DNA of 64,000 nt from JAUIAI01 sp041396585. Lineage in GTDB: Bacteria; Pseudomonadota; Gammaproteobacteria; Burkholderiales; Burkholderiaceae_E. Location of the stretch: contig JAWKYG010000018.1 in the NCBI GenBank assembly GCA_041396585.1, positions 62,001-126,000 of the forward strand, read 5' to 3'. The notes beneath the pieces are model-generated. The model had not been told where the DNA came from. It ran no database searches and saw only the letters and a list, made by a program, of their open reading frames with translations. The position numbers and the translations under genes are program-made. Positions 8,195 to 18,136 of this stretch are shown here, one piece after another (the first letter of the stretch is position 1; each line of letters starts with the position of its first letter).

Positions 8195-9310
8195 ATGGGT
8201 AGCCAGAAAAACGCCGCACTTCCCGACGGGCTGGAGCTCCACGGCTATCGTATCGTACGAAGAATCGCCAGCGGCGGCTTTTCGATCGTTTACCTGGCCG
8301 AAGATGGCAAGGGTGTCCAGTATGCGATCAAGGAATACCTGCCGAGCAATCTCGTGACCCGCAAGGAAGGCGAGTTGGTGCCGGTGGTGGAATCCAAGCA
8401 CCAGGCAACGTTTCGCAATGGTCTGAAGTGCTTCTTCGAGGAAGGCCGCACCCTGGCACGCGTGTTTCATCCGAACGTCGTCAGGGTGGTCAATTTCTTT
8501 CGCGCCCACGAGACCGTCTACATGGTCATGGCCTTCGAGCAGGGGCGTAGTCTGCAAGAGATCGTGTTGCGCCATCGCAAGGCGCACCGAGATGCCGCGG
8601 CCGCCGAAGCGGAGAAATCCACCCGCTTGCGGCGTGGCAAGGGCGCGGAGGGCACGCGGCGCGGTCGGGCCGGCGCTGCGGCGGCCGCTCTGGCGGAGGT
8701 CGAACAGGCCCAGGGGATGGTGCCGGAGCGACATGTTCTGCATGTCTTCAACCTGGTCATGAACGGTTTGCGTGAGGTGCATGCCAACCGCCTTCTGCAC
8801 CTTGATCTGAAGCCCGCGAACATCTATCTGCGCATGGATGGCACCCCCTTGCTGCTCGATTTCGGTGCTGCGCGCCGCGCGCTCGATGACGACCTGCCCA
8901 AGCTGTTTCCGATGTACACCCCGGGCTTTGCCGCCCCCGAACTCTACCGGCGCGACAGTTCACTCGGACCATGGACGGATATCTACGGGCTGGGCACCAG
9001 CATGTACGCCTGCATGGCCGGCAAGCCGCCGCAGCCGGCCGACAAGCGCCAGACAGAAGACGAACTGCTCGACGCCATCGATCAACTCTCGGACGCCTAC
9101 TCGCAGGCTTTGCTGGATATCGTGGTCTGGTGTGTCAAGCTCGACCCCGTCGAGCGGCCGCAGAGCGTGTTCGCCCTGCAGCGCGCATTGCGCGCGATCG
9201 AGGTGCCGCCGATTCCGAAGGCCCGCTGGCCGCGCTGGCTGAACTGGCTGGGTCGCCACGGCGGCGACACCGACAACCATCAGCACAGCCTGATGCTGCC
9301 CAACGGATGA
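8195..9310 (+). CDS. Hanks-type serine/threonine protein kinase
   Basis: Predicted soluble kinase; no membrane segment is visible. Glycine-rich loop IASGGFSIVYLAEDG at residues 24-38, ATP-anchoring K46 in YAIKEYLP, catalytic D204 in LLHLDLKPANIYLR and metal-binding DFG at 222-224. The HRD arginine is replaced by leucine (HLD), so this is a non-RD kinase, which may need no activation-loop phosphorylation. Residues about 127-176 form an unusual insertion of alanine, arginine and lysine between the lobes. The partner PP2C phosphatase starts four bases downstream, a classic kinase/phosphatase pair. Substrates are unknown. The start ATG follows the sequence tgggt without a strong ribosome-binding site. 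Confidence 0.88.
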   Translation: MGSQKNAALPDGLELHGYRIVRRIASGGFSIVYLAEDGKGVQYAIKEYLPSNLVTRKEGELVPVVESKHQATFRNGLKCFFEEGRTLARVFHPNVVRVVNFFRAHETVYMVMAFEQGRSLQEIVLRHRKAHRDAAAAEAEKSTRLRRGKGAEGTRRGRAGAAAAALAEVEQAQGMVPERHVLHVFNLVMNGLREVHANRLLHLDLKPANIYLRMDGTPLLLDFGAARRALDDDLPKLFPMYTPGFAAPELYRRDSSLGPWTDIYGLGTSMYACMAGKPPQPADKRQTEDELLDAIDQLSDAYSQALLDIVVWCVKLDPVERPQSVFALQRALRAIEVPPIPKARWPRWLNWLGRHGGDTDNHQHSLMLPNG

Positions 9311-9314
9311 GCGC

Positions 9315-10223
9315 GTGAGATTCTCGATCTTTCAGGATTCGGTCATCGGCGCCCGCCAGATCAACCAGGATCGGATGGGCTACGCGTACACGCGTGAGTG
9401 CCTGTTGTTGATCGTGGCCGACGGCATGGGCGGGCATCTGCGTGGCGAGGTCGCCGCCCAGCTGACGCTGCAAGCGGTGGGCAGTCTGTTCCAGATGCGC
9501 GCGCGGCCCGCACTTGCCGATCCGGCCGGTTTCCTGGATCAGGCACTGCAGGCCGCGCACCGCGACATCCTTCGCTACCAGAAGGAGCAGGAACTGCCCG
9601 AGTCACCGCGTACCACCGTGGTGGCAGCAGTCGTTCAGCACGGCCATGTCTGGTGGGCCCATGCCGGTGATTCCCGCTTGTACTGGCTGCGCGATGGCAA
9701 GGTGCATCAACGCACCGAAGACCACTCCAAGGTGCAGAGCCTGGTGCGCATGGGTTTGATCCGCCCCGAGGAGCAGGAGACTCATCCGGAGCGAAACAAG
9801 GTCTTGAACTGTCTGGGGTCGCCGTTTACACCGCAGGTGGAACTGAACGGTGCGCATGCGCTGAGCGGCGGCGATCACCTGCTGCTGTGCTCCGATGGTG
9901 TCTGGGGTTGTCTGCCCGATGCCGATATGGCGGAGATCATCGAGGGCGGACCCTTGCCCCAGGTGGTGCCATTGCTGGTGCGCAGCGCGGCCGAACAGGG
10001 TGGGGCGATGGCTGACAATGCCACCGCCCTGGTGGTGCGATGGGAGGCCGACGATACGCTGAACGGCTTCTCCTCGGCCGACATGCCCGAAGGCGCGATG
10101 ACCACCACGATCGCGATGTCGCGCGAAGATGAAGAGGCGGCCTCGGACGAGATCAGCGAAGACGAGATCGAGCGTACGATCAGCGAGATCCGCGCGGCCA
10201 TCGAACGCTCCGGCGGACATTGA
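9315..10223 (+). CDS. PP2C-family Ser/Thr protein phosphatase
   Basis: Metal-dependent phosphatase expected to reverse the adjacent kinase. Metal-binding residues are visible as NQDR (D19), VADGMGGHLRGE (D36), the LLCSDGVWGCL motif and the terminal MADNATALVVRW. The 302-residue protein is longer than the minimal 240-residue core because of a C-terminal acidic tail (about 255-302, rich in Glu and Asp, EDEEAASDEISEDEIERTIS). The start is a GTG at 9315, four bases after the kinase stop, so translational coupling is likely. rph follows 84 bases later. Confidence 0.9.
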   Translation: MRFSIFQDSVIGARQINQDRMGYAYTRECLLLIVADGMGGHLRGEVAAQLTLQAVGSLFQMRARPALADPAGFLDQALQAAHRDILRYQKEQELPESPRTTVVAAVVQHGHVWWAHAGDSRLYWLRDGKVHQRTEDHSKVQSLVRMGLIRPEEQETHPERNKVLNCLGSPFTPQVELNGAHALSGGDHLLLCSDGVWGCLPDADMAEIIEGGPLPQVVPLLVRSAAEQGGAMADNATALVVRWEADDTLNGFSSADMPEGAMTTTIAMSREDEEAASDEISEDEIERTISEIRAAIERSGGH

Positions 10224-10307
10224 CCGGTACGATATCCGGTGACGTTGAGCGGTTCCGGTGACCCGGGCTGCCTGCAACCTTTTCCCAGAACCGGATAGCG
10301 AACAACC

Positions 10308-11030
10308 ATGACCACACGCGAGGACGGGCGCGCGCCCGAGGCATTGCGCAGGCTTCAGATCACCCGCCGATTCACGATTCACGCCGAGGGCAGTGTGCTC
10401 ATCGAGATGGGCGCCACGCGCGTGCTCTGCACGGCCAGCATCGAGAACCGGGTGCCCCCGTTTCTGGCCGGCCGCGGGCAGGGCTGGGTAACGGCGGAAT
10501 ACGGCATGTTGCCAAGGGCCACGCATACGCGCGGCGCACGCGAGGCCGCCCGCGGTCGTCAGACCGGTCGCACGCAGGAGATTCAACGGCTGATCGGCCG
10601 TAGTCTGCGCGCAGTGACCGATCTCGAGGCCCTCGGCGAACGCACCGTCACGCTCGACTGCGATGTCCTGCAGGCCGATGGCGGAACCCGTTGCGCCAGT
10701 ATCACCGGCGCCTATGTCGCGCTGCATGATGCGCTCACAGGCTTGGTCGCGGCCGGTACCTTGCCAAGCCTGCCGTTGCGCGATGCAGTGGCTGCGGTTT
10801 CCGTGGGCATCGTCGGCGGGCGCGCGCTGCTCGATCTCGACTATGGCGAGGATTCCGGCTGCGATACCGACCTGAATGTCGTCATGACCGGCAGCGGCGG
10901 GATCGTCGAGATCCAGGGCACGGCCGAGGGCGAGCCGTTCAGCGGCGATCAACTCGAGCAGATGCTAGGCCTCGCCCGCCAGGGCATCGGGGCGCTGGTG
11001 CTGGGTCAGCAGAAGGCCTTGCAGTCGTGA
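10308..11030 (+). CDS. rph: Ribonuclease PH
   Basis: Phosphate-dependent 3'-5' exoribonuclease that trims tRNA precursors. The 240-residue protein has GWVTAEYGMLPRATHTR, AARGRQTGRTQEIQRLIGRS and the phosphorolytic-site segments CDVLQADGGTRCASITGAYV and DLDYGEDSGCDTDLNVVMT, all diagnostic. Length is typical. The stop overlaps the rdgB start. Placement with rdgB and hemW is a standard Burkholderiales gene order. Confidence 0.96.
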   Translation: MTTREDGRAPEALRRLQITRRFTIHAEGSVLIEMGATRVLCTASIENRVPPFLAGRGQGWVTAEYGMLPRATHTRGAREAARGRQTGRTQEIQRLIGRSLRAVTDLEALGERTVTLDCDVLQADGGTRCASITGAYVALHDALTGLVAAGTLPSLPLRDAVAAVSVGIVGGRALLDLDYGEDSGCDTDLNVVMTGSGGIVEIQGTAEGEPFSGDQLEQMLGLARQGIGALVLGQQKALQS

Positions 11031-11665
11031 GCAGGGAGGCCTCGGGAACGACAAGGGTGGTGCTTGCCTCGTCGAACGCCGGCAAGGTGCGCGAATTCGC
11101 GCGCCTGCTGGCGCCGCTGCGGCTGAGCATCGTGCCTCAGGGCGAGCTCGGCATCGACGCCGCAGAGGAGCCGCATCCGACCTTCGTCGAGAATGCGCTG
11201 GCCAAGGCGCGGCATGCGAGCCGCGCGAGCGGCCTGCCGGCGTTGGCTGACGATTCAGGCATCTGCGTGCCCGCGCTGGGCGGTGCACCGGGCGTCTACT
11301 CGGCGCGCTTCTCGGCGATGCGTGGCGGACCGGCTGGCGATCCTGCCAACAACGACTACCTGATACAGCGGCTGCGCGAACTCAATCCCCGGTTCGATGA
11401 TGACGAGATCTGCTCCGCCTACTACGTATGCGTGCTGGTCTGGATGCGCTCGGCCGACGATCCGCAGCCGGTGATCGCCGAGGGCATCTGGTGGGGGCGG
11501 GTGGTGGCGCAGGCTCGCGGTGATCACGGCTTCGGTTACGACCCGCACTTTTGGTTGCCGGACAAGGGCTGTACGGCGGCTGAACTCGATCCGGACGAGA
11601 AGAATCGGATCAGCCACCGCGCCCAGGCCATGCAGCAGCTGGCCCGGCGTCTGGCCGATGGCTGA
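11027..11665 (+). CDS. rdgB: XTP/dITP pyrophosphatase (RdgB/HAM1)
   Basis: Removes non-canonical purine nucleotides such as dITP and XTP. Substrate-binding motif VVLASSNAGKVREF is at residues 9-22; further conserved blocks are TFVENALAKARHA, LPALADDSGICVPALGG and GDHGFGYDPHFWLPD. The start is a GTG overlapping the rph stop by four bases (GTGA). Length is 212 residues, typical. Its end overlaps the hemW start by eight bases. Confidence 0.95.
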   Translation: MSREASGTTRVVLASSNAGKVREFARLLAPLRLSIVPQGELGIDAAEEPHPTFVENALAKARHASRASGLPALADDSGICVPALGGAPGVYSARFSAMRGGPAGDPANNDYLIQRLRELNPRFDDDEICSAYYVCVLVWMRSADDPQPVIAEGIWWGRVVAQARGDHGFGYDPHFWLPDKGCTAAELDPDEKNRISHRAQAMQQLARRLADG

Positions 11666-12869
11666 CATCGACCGCTCCGTGGGCCTGCCTGCGGCGATGT
11701 TCGTGGCCAGCCCGGGCTCGCGGGTCTTCGTGCCGCCGCCGCTGTCGCTCTATGTGCATCTGCCCTGGTGCCTGCAGAAGTGCCCATACTGCGATTTCAA
11801 CTCGCACGAGCGGCGCGACGACTCCCCGGCGATGGACGACTATCTCGATGCCGTCATCACCGATCTCGAGCTGGCGCTGCCGCAGATCTGGGGCCGCACC
11901 GTGATATCGGTGTTCATCGGCGGGGGGACGCCGAGCCTGTTTTCGCCGGCGCAGATCGACCGCCTGCTGGCCGCGATCCGGGCACGCCTTCGTCTGGCGG
12001 CCGACGCGGAGATCACGCTCGAGGCGAATCCCGGCACGTTTGAAACCGCTCGCTTTGCCGCCTACGCCGACGCGGGCGTGAATCGTTTGTCGATCGGCGT
12101 GCAAAGCTTCGACGACCAGGCATTGAAAAGGCTCGGCAGGGTGCACGATGCGGCGCAGGCCGAGGCCGCGATCGCCGAGGCCGCGAAGTTTTTCGAGCGC
12201 TACAACATCGATCTGATGTTCGCGCTGCCCGGGCAGGACATGGCCGGTCTGGAGCGCGATCTCGCCAGGGTGCGGGCTCTGCGCCCGCCGCACTGGTCTT
12301 GCTACCACCTGACCATCGAGCCCAATACCCTGTTCGCGCGCTTCACGCCGCCCGATCTGCCCGATGATGATCTGGCGGCCGATATGTTCGATGCGGTCTG
12401 CGCCACTGCCGAAGGCATCGGCCTGAGCCGCTATGAGGTGTCGGCCTTCGCCGCCCCCGGGCAGCGTTGCCGGCACAATCTGAATTACTGGCAGTTCGGG
12501 GATTATCTGGGGATCGGCGCCGGTGCTCATGGCAAGCTCAGCTTCGCCGACGGCATCGTTCGCCAGAGTCGCTGGCGCCATCCGCGGCGCTATCTCGAGG
12601 CCCTGGCCGCAGGCACGCCGATCGAGCAGGAGCGTCGCCTGAACCGTGATGACCTGGTGTTCGAGTTCGCGCTCAATGCGCTGCGACTCGTCGACGGCGT
12701 GCCGAGCGTCCTGTTCGAGACCCATACCGGCCTGAGCCTGGCGGCGTTCGGGCCGCGGCTGTTGGGCGCGGTGGACGCCGGGCTCTTGGACCCTGATCCC
12801 GGCGTGATCCGTGCCTCCGCGTTCGGCCTGCGCTATCTGAATGAGTTGACCGAGCGGTTTCTGCCCTGA
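11658..12869 (+). CDS. hemW: Radical SAM heme chaperone HemW
   Basis: HemW binds heme and an iron-sulfur cluster and is thought to deliver heme; it was long annotated as an oxygen-independent coproporphyrinogen oxidase. The radical SAM cluster motif is CLQKCPYCDFNSH, and the CPYCDF ending with the asparagine is HemW-type rather than HemN-type. Other family segments are SVFIGGGTPSLF and NRLSIGVQSFDDQALKRLGR. The start at ATG 11658 overlaps rdgB by eight bases; an in-frame extension upstream lacks similarity. The product has 403 residues. A 388-base intergenic region with the glnA control sites follows. Confidence 0.92.
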   Translation: MADIDRSVGLPAAMFVASPGSRVFVPPPLSLYVHLPWCLQKCPYCDFNSHERRDDSPAMDDYLDAVITDLELALPQIWGRTVISVFIGGGTPSLFSPAQIDRLLAAIRARLRLAADAEITLEANPGTFETARFAAYADAGVNRLSIGVQSFDDQALKRLGRVHDAAQAEAAIAEAAKFFERYNIDLMFALPGQDMAGLERDLARVRALRPPHWSCYHLTIEPNTLFARFTPPDLPDDDLAADMFDAVCATAEGIGLSRYEVSAFAAPGQRCRHNLNYWQFGDYLGIGAGAHGKLSFADGIVRQSRWRHPRRYLEALAAGTPIEQERRLNRDDLVFEFALNALRLVDGVPSVLFETHTGLSLAAFGPRLLGAVDAGLLDPDPGVIRASAFGLRYLNELTERFLP

Positions 12870-12887
12870 GTCGGGCCCCCGAGTGAA

Positions 12888-12905
12888 TGCACTGAAATGG
12901 TGCAA
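12888..12905 (+). promoter_or_regulatory. NtrC enhancer site 1 upstream of glnA
   Basis: TGCACTGAAATGGTGCAA closely matches the enterobacterial NtrC operator pattern (GCAC, five-base spacer, TGGTGC). It lies about 180 bases upstream of the predicted sigma-54 start site, suitable for enhancer action by DNA looping. A TATACT at 12921-12926 could be the -10 of a weak sigma-70 promoter whose -35 would fall inside this site, which would let NtrC repress it, as at E. coli glnAp1; that part is inference. Confidence 0.68.
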
Positions 12906-12929
12906 TGCTCGCGAATGCCCTATACTGGG

Positions 12930-12948
12930 GCGCCTCAAGTTGGTGCGC
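12930..12948 (+). promoter_or_regulatory. NtrC enhancer site 2 upstream of glnA
   Basis: GCGCCTCAAGTTGGTGCGC is an imperfect dyad whose right half (TTGGTGC) matches the NtrC half-site; the left half has two mismatches. It starts 42 bases after site 1, about four helical turns, so two NtrC dimers would lie on the same DNA face. It is about 137 bases upstream of the predicted start site. Confidence 0.5.
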
Positions 12949-13049
12949 TGCCAGACATTCTCGGGGCAAGCCGATCCGATTCGCCCTCCTGGGCGCCTAT
13001 TCACGGCGCGCATCCGGGTCGTTTGCGGCCGCGAGTCCGATCCGCAGGC

Positions 13050-13065
13050 TGGCACGGAAGATGCA
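13050..13065 (+). promoter_or_regulatory. Sigma-54 promoter of glnA
   Basis: TGGCACGGAAGATGCA fits the sigma-54 consensus with GG at 13051-13052, exactly ten bases, and GC at 13063-13064 (-24/-12 elements). Transcription should begin near 13075, leaving a leader of about 180 bases before the glnA ATG. The two NtrC-type sites upstream make the assignment coherent. Confidence 0.75.
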
Positions 13066-13257
13066 CTAGGTTGGTCGAAGATCGAGGATGAGATCCGGAC
13101 CGAAACGCGCCAATTGCGGGCGCCGGCCATTTCCTTGAGAATCGGCCCGCCCGGACTTTGACCGTTCATCGTCCCGGCCCAATCAGCCAGTTGCCCGCAT
13201 TCGGTGCCGCCCGCGGCCCGTTGCCAGATGTCCAAGCGTCACGAGGAGAGCCAATTC

Positions 13258-14670
<1,413 letters not shown>

Positions 14671-14716
14671 TCGATGAGCCAGCCTGTGTCGATCTCCCCG
14701 GCATGGGCCGTCGATC

Positions 14717-14757
14717 AAGCCGCCACCGGCCGTCTCGGCCGATGGCGGCTTTCTTTT
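14717..14757 (+). terminator. Intrinsic terminator after glnA
   Basis: A long hairpin pairs AAGCCGCCA with TGGCGGCTT around an inner CGGCC/GGCCG stem, followed directly by TTTCTTTT. It starts 47 bases after the glnA stop and should separate glnA from the downstream ntrB-ntrC genes. Confidence 0.8.
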
Positions 14758-14890
14758 GGGCCGGGATCAGCCGTGTCTGGATCCCCTGAAATGGCGTCAC
14801 AGCGACCGACCGTCGGGCCGAACCGTCATCCGGGAGCCGCAATGCAAGCGGATGCGCTAAAGTGCAAGCCACTGTTGCGCATCTTCGCCC

Positions 14891-15433
14891 ATGAGTCTGC
14901 TTTCGTCTCCCATCCTCTCCCTGCTGCGCCCGGCCCTGATCCGCTCAGTGCTGTTGGCAGGTGCTTTGTTCGCATGCGCAGCGCAGGCCGCGATTTATCG
15001 GTGCGTCACGCCTTCCGGGGTGATCGAGTACAGCAACACGACGCCGTCACCGGAACGCGCGCGCCAATGCGAGAAACTGGATCTGCCGCAGATCACCACG
15101 ATTCCCGCTGCGCCGGTTCCCGCCGCCAAGGCCGCACCCCGGGAAGATTCCGGCTCGCGCGACTCGGACGGTCGCGGGCCCTCGGTATCGAGTGCCACGC
15201 AGAACAAGCGCGACGCCGAACGTCTGCAGATCCTGCGCGACGAATACCGGCGCGAGGCCGCGCGCCTGAACGATCTGCGTGGCGAGTATCGCGATGGCCA
15301 GCCGGAACGCCTGGGCAGCGAGCGCAATTATCAGAAATACCTCGATCGGGTCGAGCGTTTGAAGTCCGACATCGCCCGTACCAGCGCCAATCTGAACGCG
15401 CTCAAGACCGAGATCCGAGCGCTCGAAGACTGA
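14891..15433 (+). CDS. DUF4124 domain periplasmic protein
   Basis: Unknown function. The protein has a signal peptide (about residues 1-34, LIRSVLLAGALFACAAQA), then a DUF4124 domain with the pattern AIYRCVTPSGVIEYSNTTPS, then a linker and a Glu/Arg-rich predicted coiled coil (about 105-178). DUF4124 proteins of this layout commonly sit between glnA and ntrB in Burkholderiales; their role is not known to me. ntrB begins 37 bases downstream, so it may be transcribed with the ntr genes. Confidence 0.8.
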   Translation: MSLLSSPILSLLRPALIRSVLLAGALFACAAQAAIYRCVTPSGVIEYSNTTPSPERARQCEKLDLPQITTIPAAPVPAAKAAPREDSGSRDSDGRGPSVSSATQNKRDAERLQILRDEYRREAARLNDLRGEYRDGQPERLGSERNYQKYLDRVERLKSDIARTSANLNALKTEIRALED

Positions 15434-15470
15434 TCGTCAGGGCCCTGGGCCACCCTGCCGCAGGCTCGTC

Positions 15471-16556
15471 ATGAGCGGTTCAGCCGCGATGCTGGATGCC
15501 GCCGATACGCGCCTGGTGGGCCTTGATGCGCTGTCCACCAGTGTCATCCTGCTCGATGAATCGGATCACATCGTCTACCTGAATGCGGCTGCCGAGCATC
15601 TGTTCGGCACTGCGCGCCGCATCGCCATTGGCGAGCCGCTCGCGCGCATCTTCGAGCCCGATCCGATGCTGCATCCGATGATCGTGCAGGCGCGCGCGCC
15701 CACCCAGGGAGATACCCGTACCGACATCGCGGTGCGCACACTGGTGGGAGAAACGATCGATCTGCTGGTGACCGTTTCGGCGCCCGAGGCCTTCGCCGGC
15801 CTGATCATGATCGAATGTCAGCAGACAGATGTCCGGGCGCGCGCCGCGCGCGAGGAGCGTGTCCGTGCGCTGGCCGAGGAGAACAGCGATCTGCTGCGCA
15901 ACCTCGCGCACGAGGTGAAGAATCCCCTTGGCGGTATTCGCGGTGCCGCGCAACTGATCGCACTCGAGGTGGAGACTGCCAGTCAGCGGGAATGCGCGGA
16001 GGTGATCGTGCGCGAGGCCGATCGGCTGCAGGCACTGGTCGACCGGCTGCTCGCACCACATCGGCAGGTTCTGACCCTCGAGATGGTGAATCTTCACGAG
16101 GTCTGCGAACGGGTGCGCACCTTGGTGCTCTCGGAGTTCTCCAGCGGGCTCGAGATCATGCGCGACTACGACATCAGTCTGCCCGATATCCGGGGCGACA
16201 AGGCGCAGTTGATCCAGGCGGTTCTCAATCTGGTGCGCAATGCCGCGCAGGCCCTGGCCGGCAAGGGACGCATCGATCTGGTGACCCGGGTGGCCCGTCA
16301 GGTCACGATCATTCCCAAGCGGCACAAGCTGGCATTGGAATTGCATGTGATCGACAACGGTCCGGGAATTCCGGCGACCATGCAGGATCGGATCTTCCTG
16401 CCACTGGTCACCGGTCGGGATGACGGTACCGGCCTGGGGCTCACGCTCGCCCAGTCGATCATCGCACGCCACGGCGGCCTGATCGATGTGCAGAGTGAGC
16501 CGGGCCGGACCGACTTCCGAATTCTGCTGCCGCTCTCCGAAGGCACCGACGCCTGA
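15471..16556 (+). CDS. glnL: Nitrogen regulation sensor kinase NtrB
   Basis: Phosphorylates or dephosphorylates NtrC according to nitrogen status, under PII control. An N-terminal PAS domain (about 15-115) is followed by a HisKA domain with phospho-accepting H147 in NLAHEVKNPLGGIRGAAQL, then HATPase motifs NLVRNAAQAL (N box), DNGPGIP (G1) and GTGLGLTLAQSI (G2). There are no membrane segments, as expected for cytosolic NtrB. Length (361 residues) is normal. ntrC starts 49 bases downstream. Confidence 0.95.
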   Translation: MSGSAAMLDAADTRLVGLDALSTSVILLDESDHIVYLNAAAEHLFGTARRIAIGEPLARIFEPDPMLHPMIVQARAPTQGDTRTDIAVRTLVGETIDLLVTVSAPEAFAGLIMIECQQTDVRARAAREERVRALAEENSDLLRNLAHEVKNPLGGIRGAAQLIALEVETASQRECAEVIVREADRLQALVDRLLAPHRQVLTLEMVNLHEVCERVRTLVLSEFSSGLEIMRDYDISLPDIRGDKAQLIQAVLNLVRNAAQALAGKGRIDLVTRVARQVTIIPKRHKLALELHVIDNGPGIPATMQDRIFLPLVTGRDDGTGLGLTLAQSIIARHGGLIDVQSEPGRTDFRILLPLSEGTDA

Positions 16557-16605
16557 TGGACAAAGCGGCGCGTCGAGTTCCCCGACAACCGACGAGGAAC
16601 GGACG

Positions 16606-18099
16606 ATGAATGCAGTTTGGGTCGTTGATGACGATCAGTCGATCAGGTGGGTGTTGGAGCGCGCGCTGCGCCGCGAGGGTTTCTCGGTGCGTTGCTTCGA
16701 GAGCGCACCGGATTGTCTGCAGGCCCTGGCCAGCGACCAACCCAAGGTGTTGCTGTCGGACATCCGGATGCCCGGGGGCAACGGCATCGATATGCTGCGC
16801 CAGGTCACGGAGGATCATCCCGGGCTGCCGGTCATCATCATGACGGCGTTCTCCGACCTCGGGAGCGCGGTTTCCGCATTCCAGAACGGTGCGTTCGAGT
16901 ATCTGGCCAAACCGTTCGACCTGAGCAATGCGGTGGATCTGATCCGTCGTGCGGTCGATGAACGCGGCCAGGGTGAGGCGCCGCCCGACGAGGGCGATGG
17001 CGGCATAGGCATTCTCGGACAGGCGCCGGCGATGCAGGACGTCTTTCGCGCAATCGGCCGGCTTGCACAGTCGTCGGTCACCGTGTTGATCACGGGCGAG
17101 TCCGGCTCCGGCAAGGAGCTGGTGGCGCGCGCATTGCATCGCCACAGCCAACGCTCTGACAAGCCCTTCGTCGCCCTGAACATGGCGGCGATTCCGCATG
17201 AGTTGCTTGAATCCGAGCTGTTCGGCCATGAGCGCGGCGCATTCACCGGTGCCCAGCAACAGCGGCGCGGACGCTTCGAGCAGGCCGAGGGCGGCACGCT
17301 GTTCCTGGATGAGATCGGCGATATGCCCGCCCCGATGCAGACGCGTCTGCTGCGGGTGCTCTCGGACGGCCAGTTCTATCGGGTTGGCGGCACGCAGTCG
17401 GTGAAGACCGATGTCCGGGTGATCGCGGCCACCCATCAGGCGCTCGAGGAGCGGGTGCGCACCGGCGAGTTTCGGGAAGACCTGTTCCACCGCTTGAACG
17501 TGATCCGTCTGCGGCTACCGGCATTGCGCGAGCGGCGCGAGGATGTGCCGCTGCTGGCGCGTCATTTCCTGCGGCGTTGCGCTGCCGAGATGGGCACCGA
17601 GGCCAAGCAGCTGGATGATGCTGCGCTCGAGCGCCTCACATCCTTTGGCTGGCCCGGCAATGTTCGCCAGCTCGAGAACTGCTGCCGGTGGCTGACCGTG
17701 ATGGCGCCGATGCAGAGAATCGGTATCAATGATCTGCCGCCCGAGATTCTGGCGGCTTCCTCGAGCGCGCCTAGGCCGGTCAGCGAGCCGGTGTCGATGG
17801 CCACCCATTCGGCTTCGTTCGCGGTGGAGGTCGGCGGCAACCGGCATGCTTCCCAGGACGATGGTTGGGCGTCGCTGCTCTATCGTCAGGTGGAGCAGGC
17901 GCTGGCCGCCCAGCCGCGCCCGTGGGATCGCGACATGCAGAGCAATCTGATGGATCGATTCACGCGGGAGTTCGAAACCACCGTACTCACCGCCGCCTTG
18001 CGCTTTACCGGCGGGCGGCGCATCGATGCATCCCTGCGCCTGGGCATCGGTCGCAATACGATCACGCGCAAGATTCAGGAACTCGGTCTGGACGAATGA
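16606..18099 (+). CDS. glnG: Nitrogen regulation response regulator NtrC
   Basis: Sigma-54 activator for nitrogen-scavenging genes. The receiver domain has acidic VVDDDQSIR, phospho-acceptor D52 in LLSDIRMPG and lysine in EYLAKPFD. The AAA+ domain has Walker A GESGSGKELVARALH and the sigma-54-contacting loop HERGAFTGAQQ. The C-terminal Fis-type helix-turn-helix ends ASLRLGIGRNTITRKIQEL. The start ATG 16606 follows gaggaacgg; 497 residues. The likely targets in this window are the sites at 12888 and 12930 upstream of glnA. Confidence 0.95.
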   Translation: MNAVWVVDDDQSIRWVLERALRREGFSVRCFESAPDCLQALASDQPKVLLSDIRMPGGNGIDMLRQVTEDHPGLPVIIMTAFSDLGSAVSAFQNGAFEYLAKPFDLSNAVDLIRRAVDERGQGEAPPDEGDGGIGILGQAPAMQDVFRAIGRLAQSSVTVLITGESGSGKELVARALHRHSQRSDKPFVALNMAAIPHELLESELFGHERGAFTGAQQQRRGRFEQAEGGTLFLDEIGDMPAPMQTRLLRVLSDGQFYRVGGTQSVKTDVRVIAATHQALEERVRTGEFREDLFHRLNVIRLRLPALRERREDVPLLARHFLRRCAAEMGTEAKQLDDAALERLTSFGWPGNVRQLENCCRWLTVMAPMQRIGINDLPPEILAASSSAPRPVSEPVSMATHSASFAVEVGGNRHASQDDGWASLLYRQVEQALAAQPRPWDRDMQSNLMDRFTREFETTVLTAALRFTGGRRIDASLRLGIGRNTITRKIQELGLDE

Positions 18100-18136
18100 C
18101 CGTCCGGCCCGTGGCCCGGCGCTGGCGCGCTACGGA

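Noticed and set aside
11610..13235. 541-codon minus-strand frame opposite hemW and the glnA control region
   Set aside because: Covers hemW and regulatory sites; no homology-type features and no start site context.
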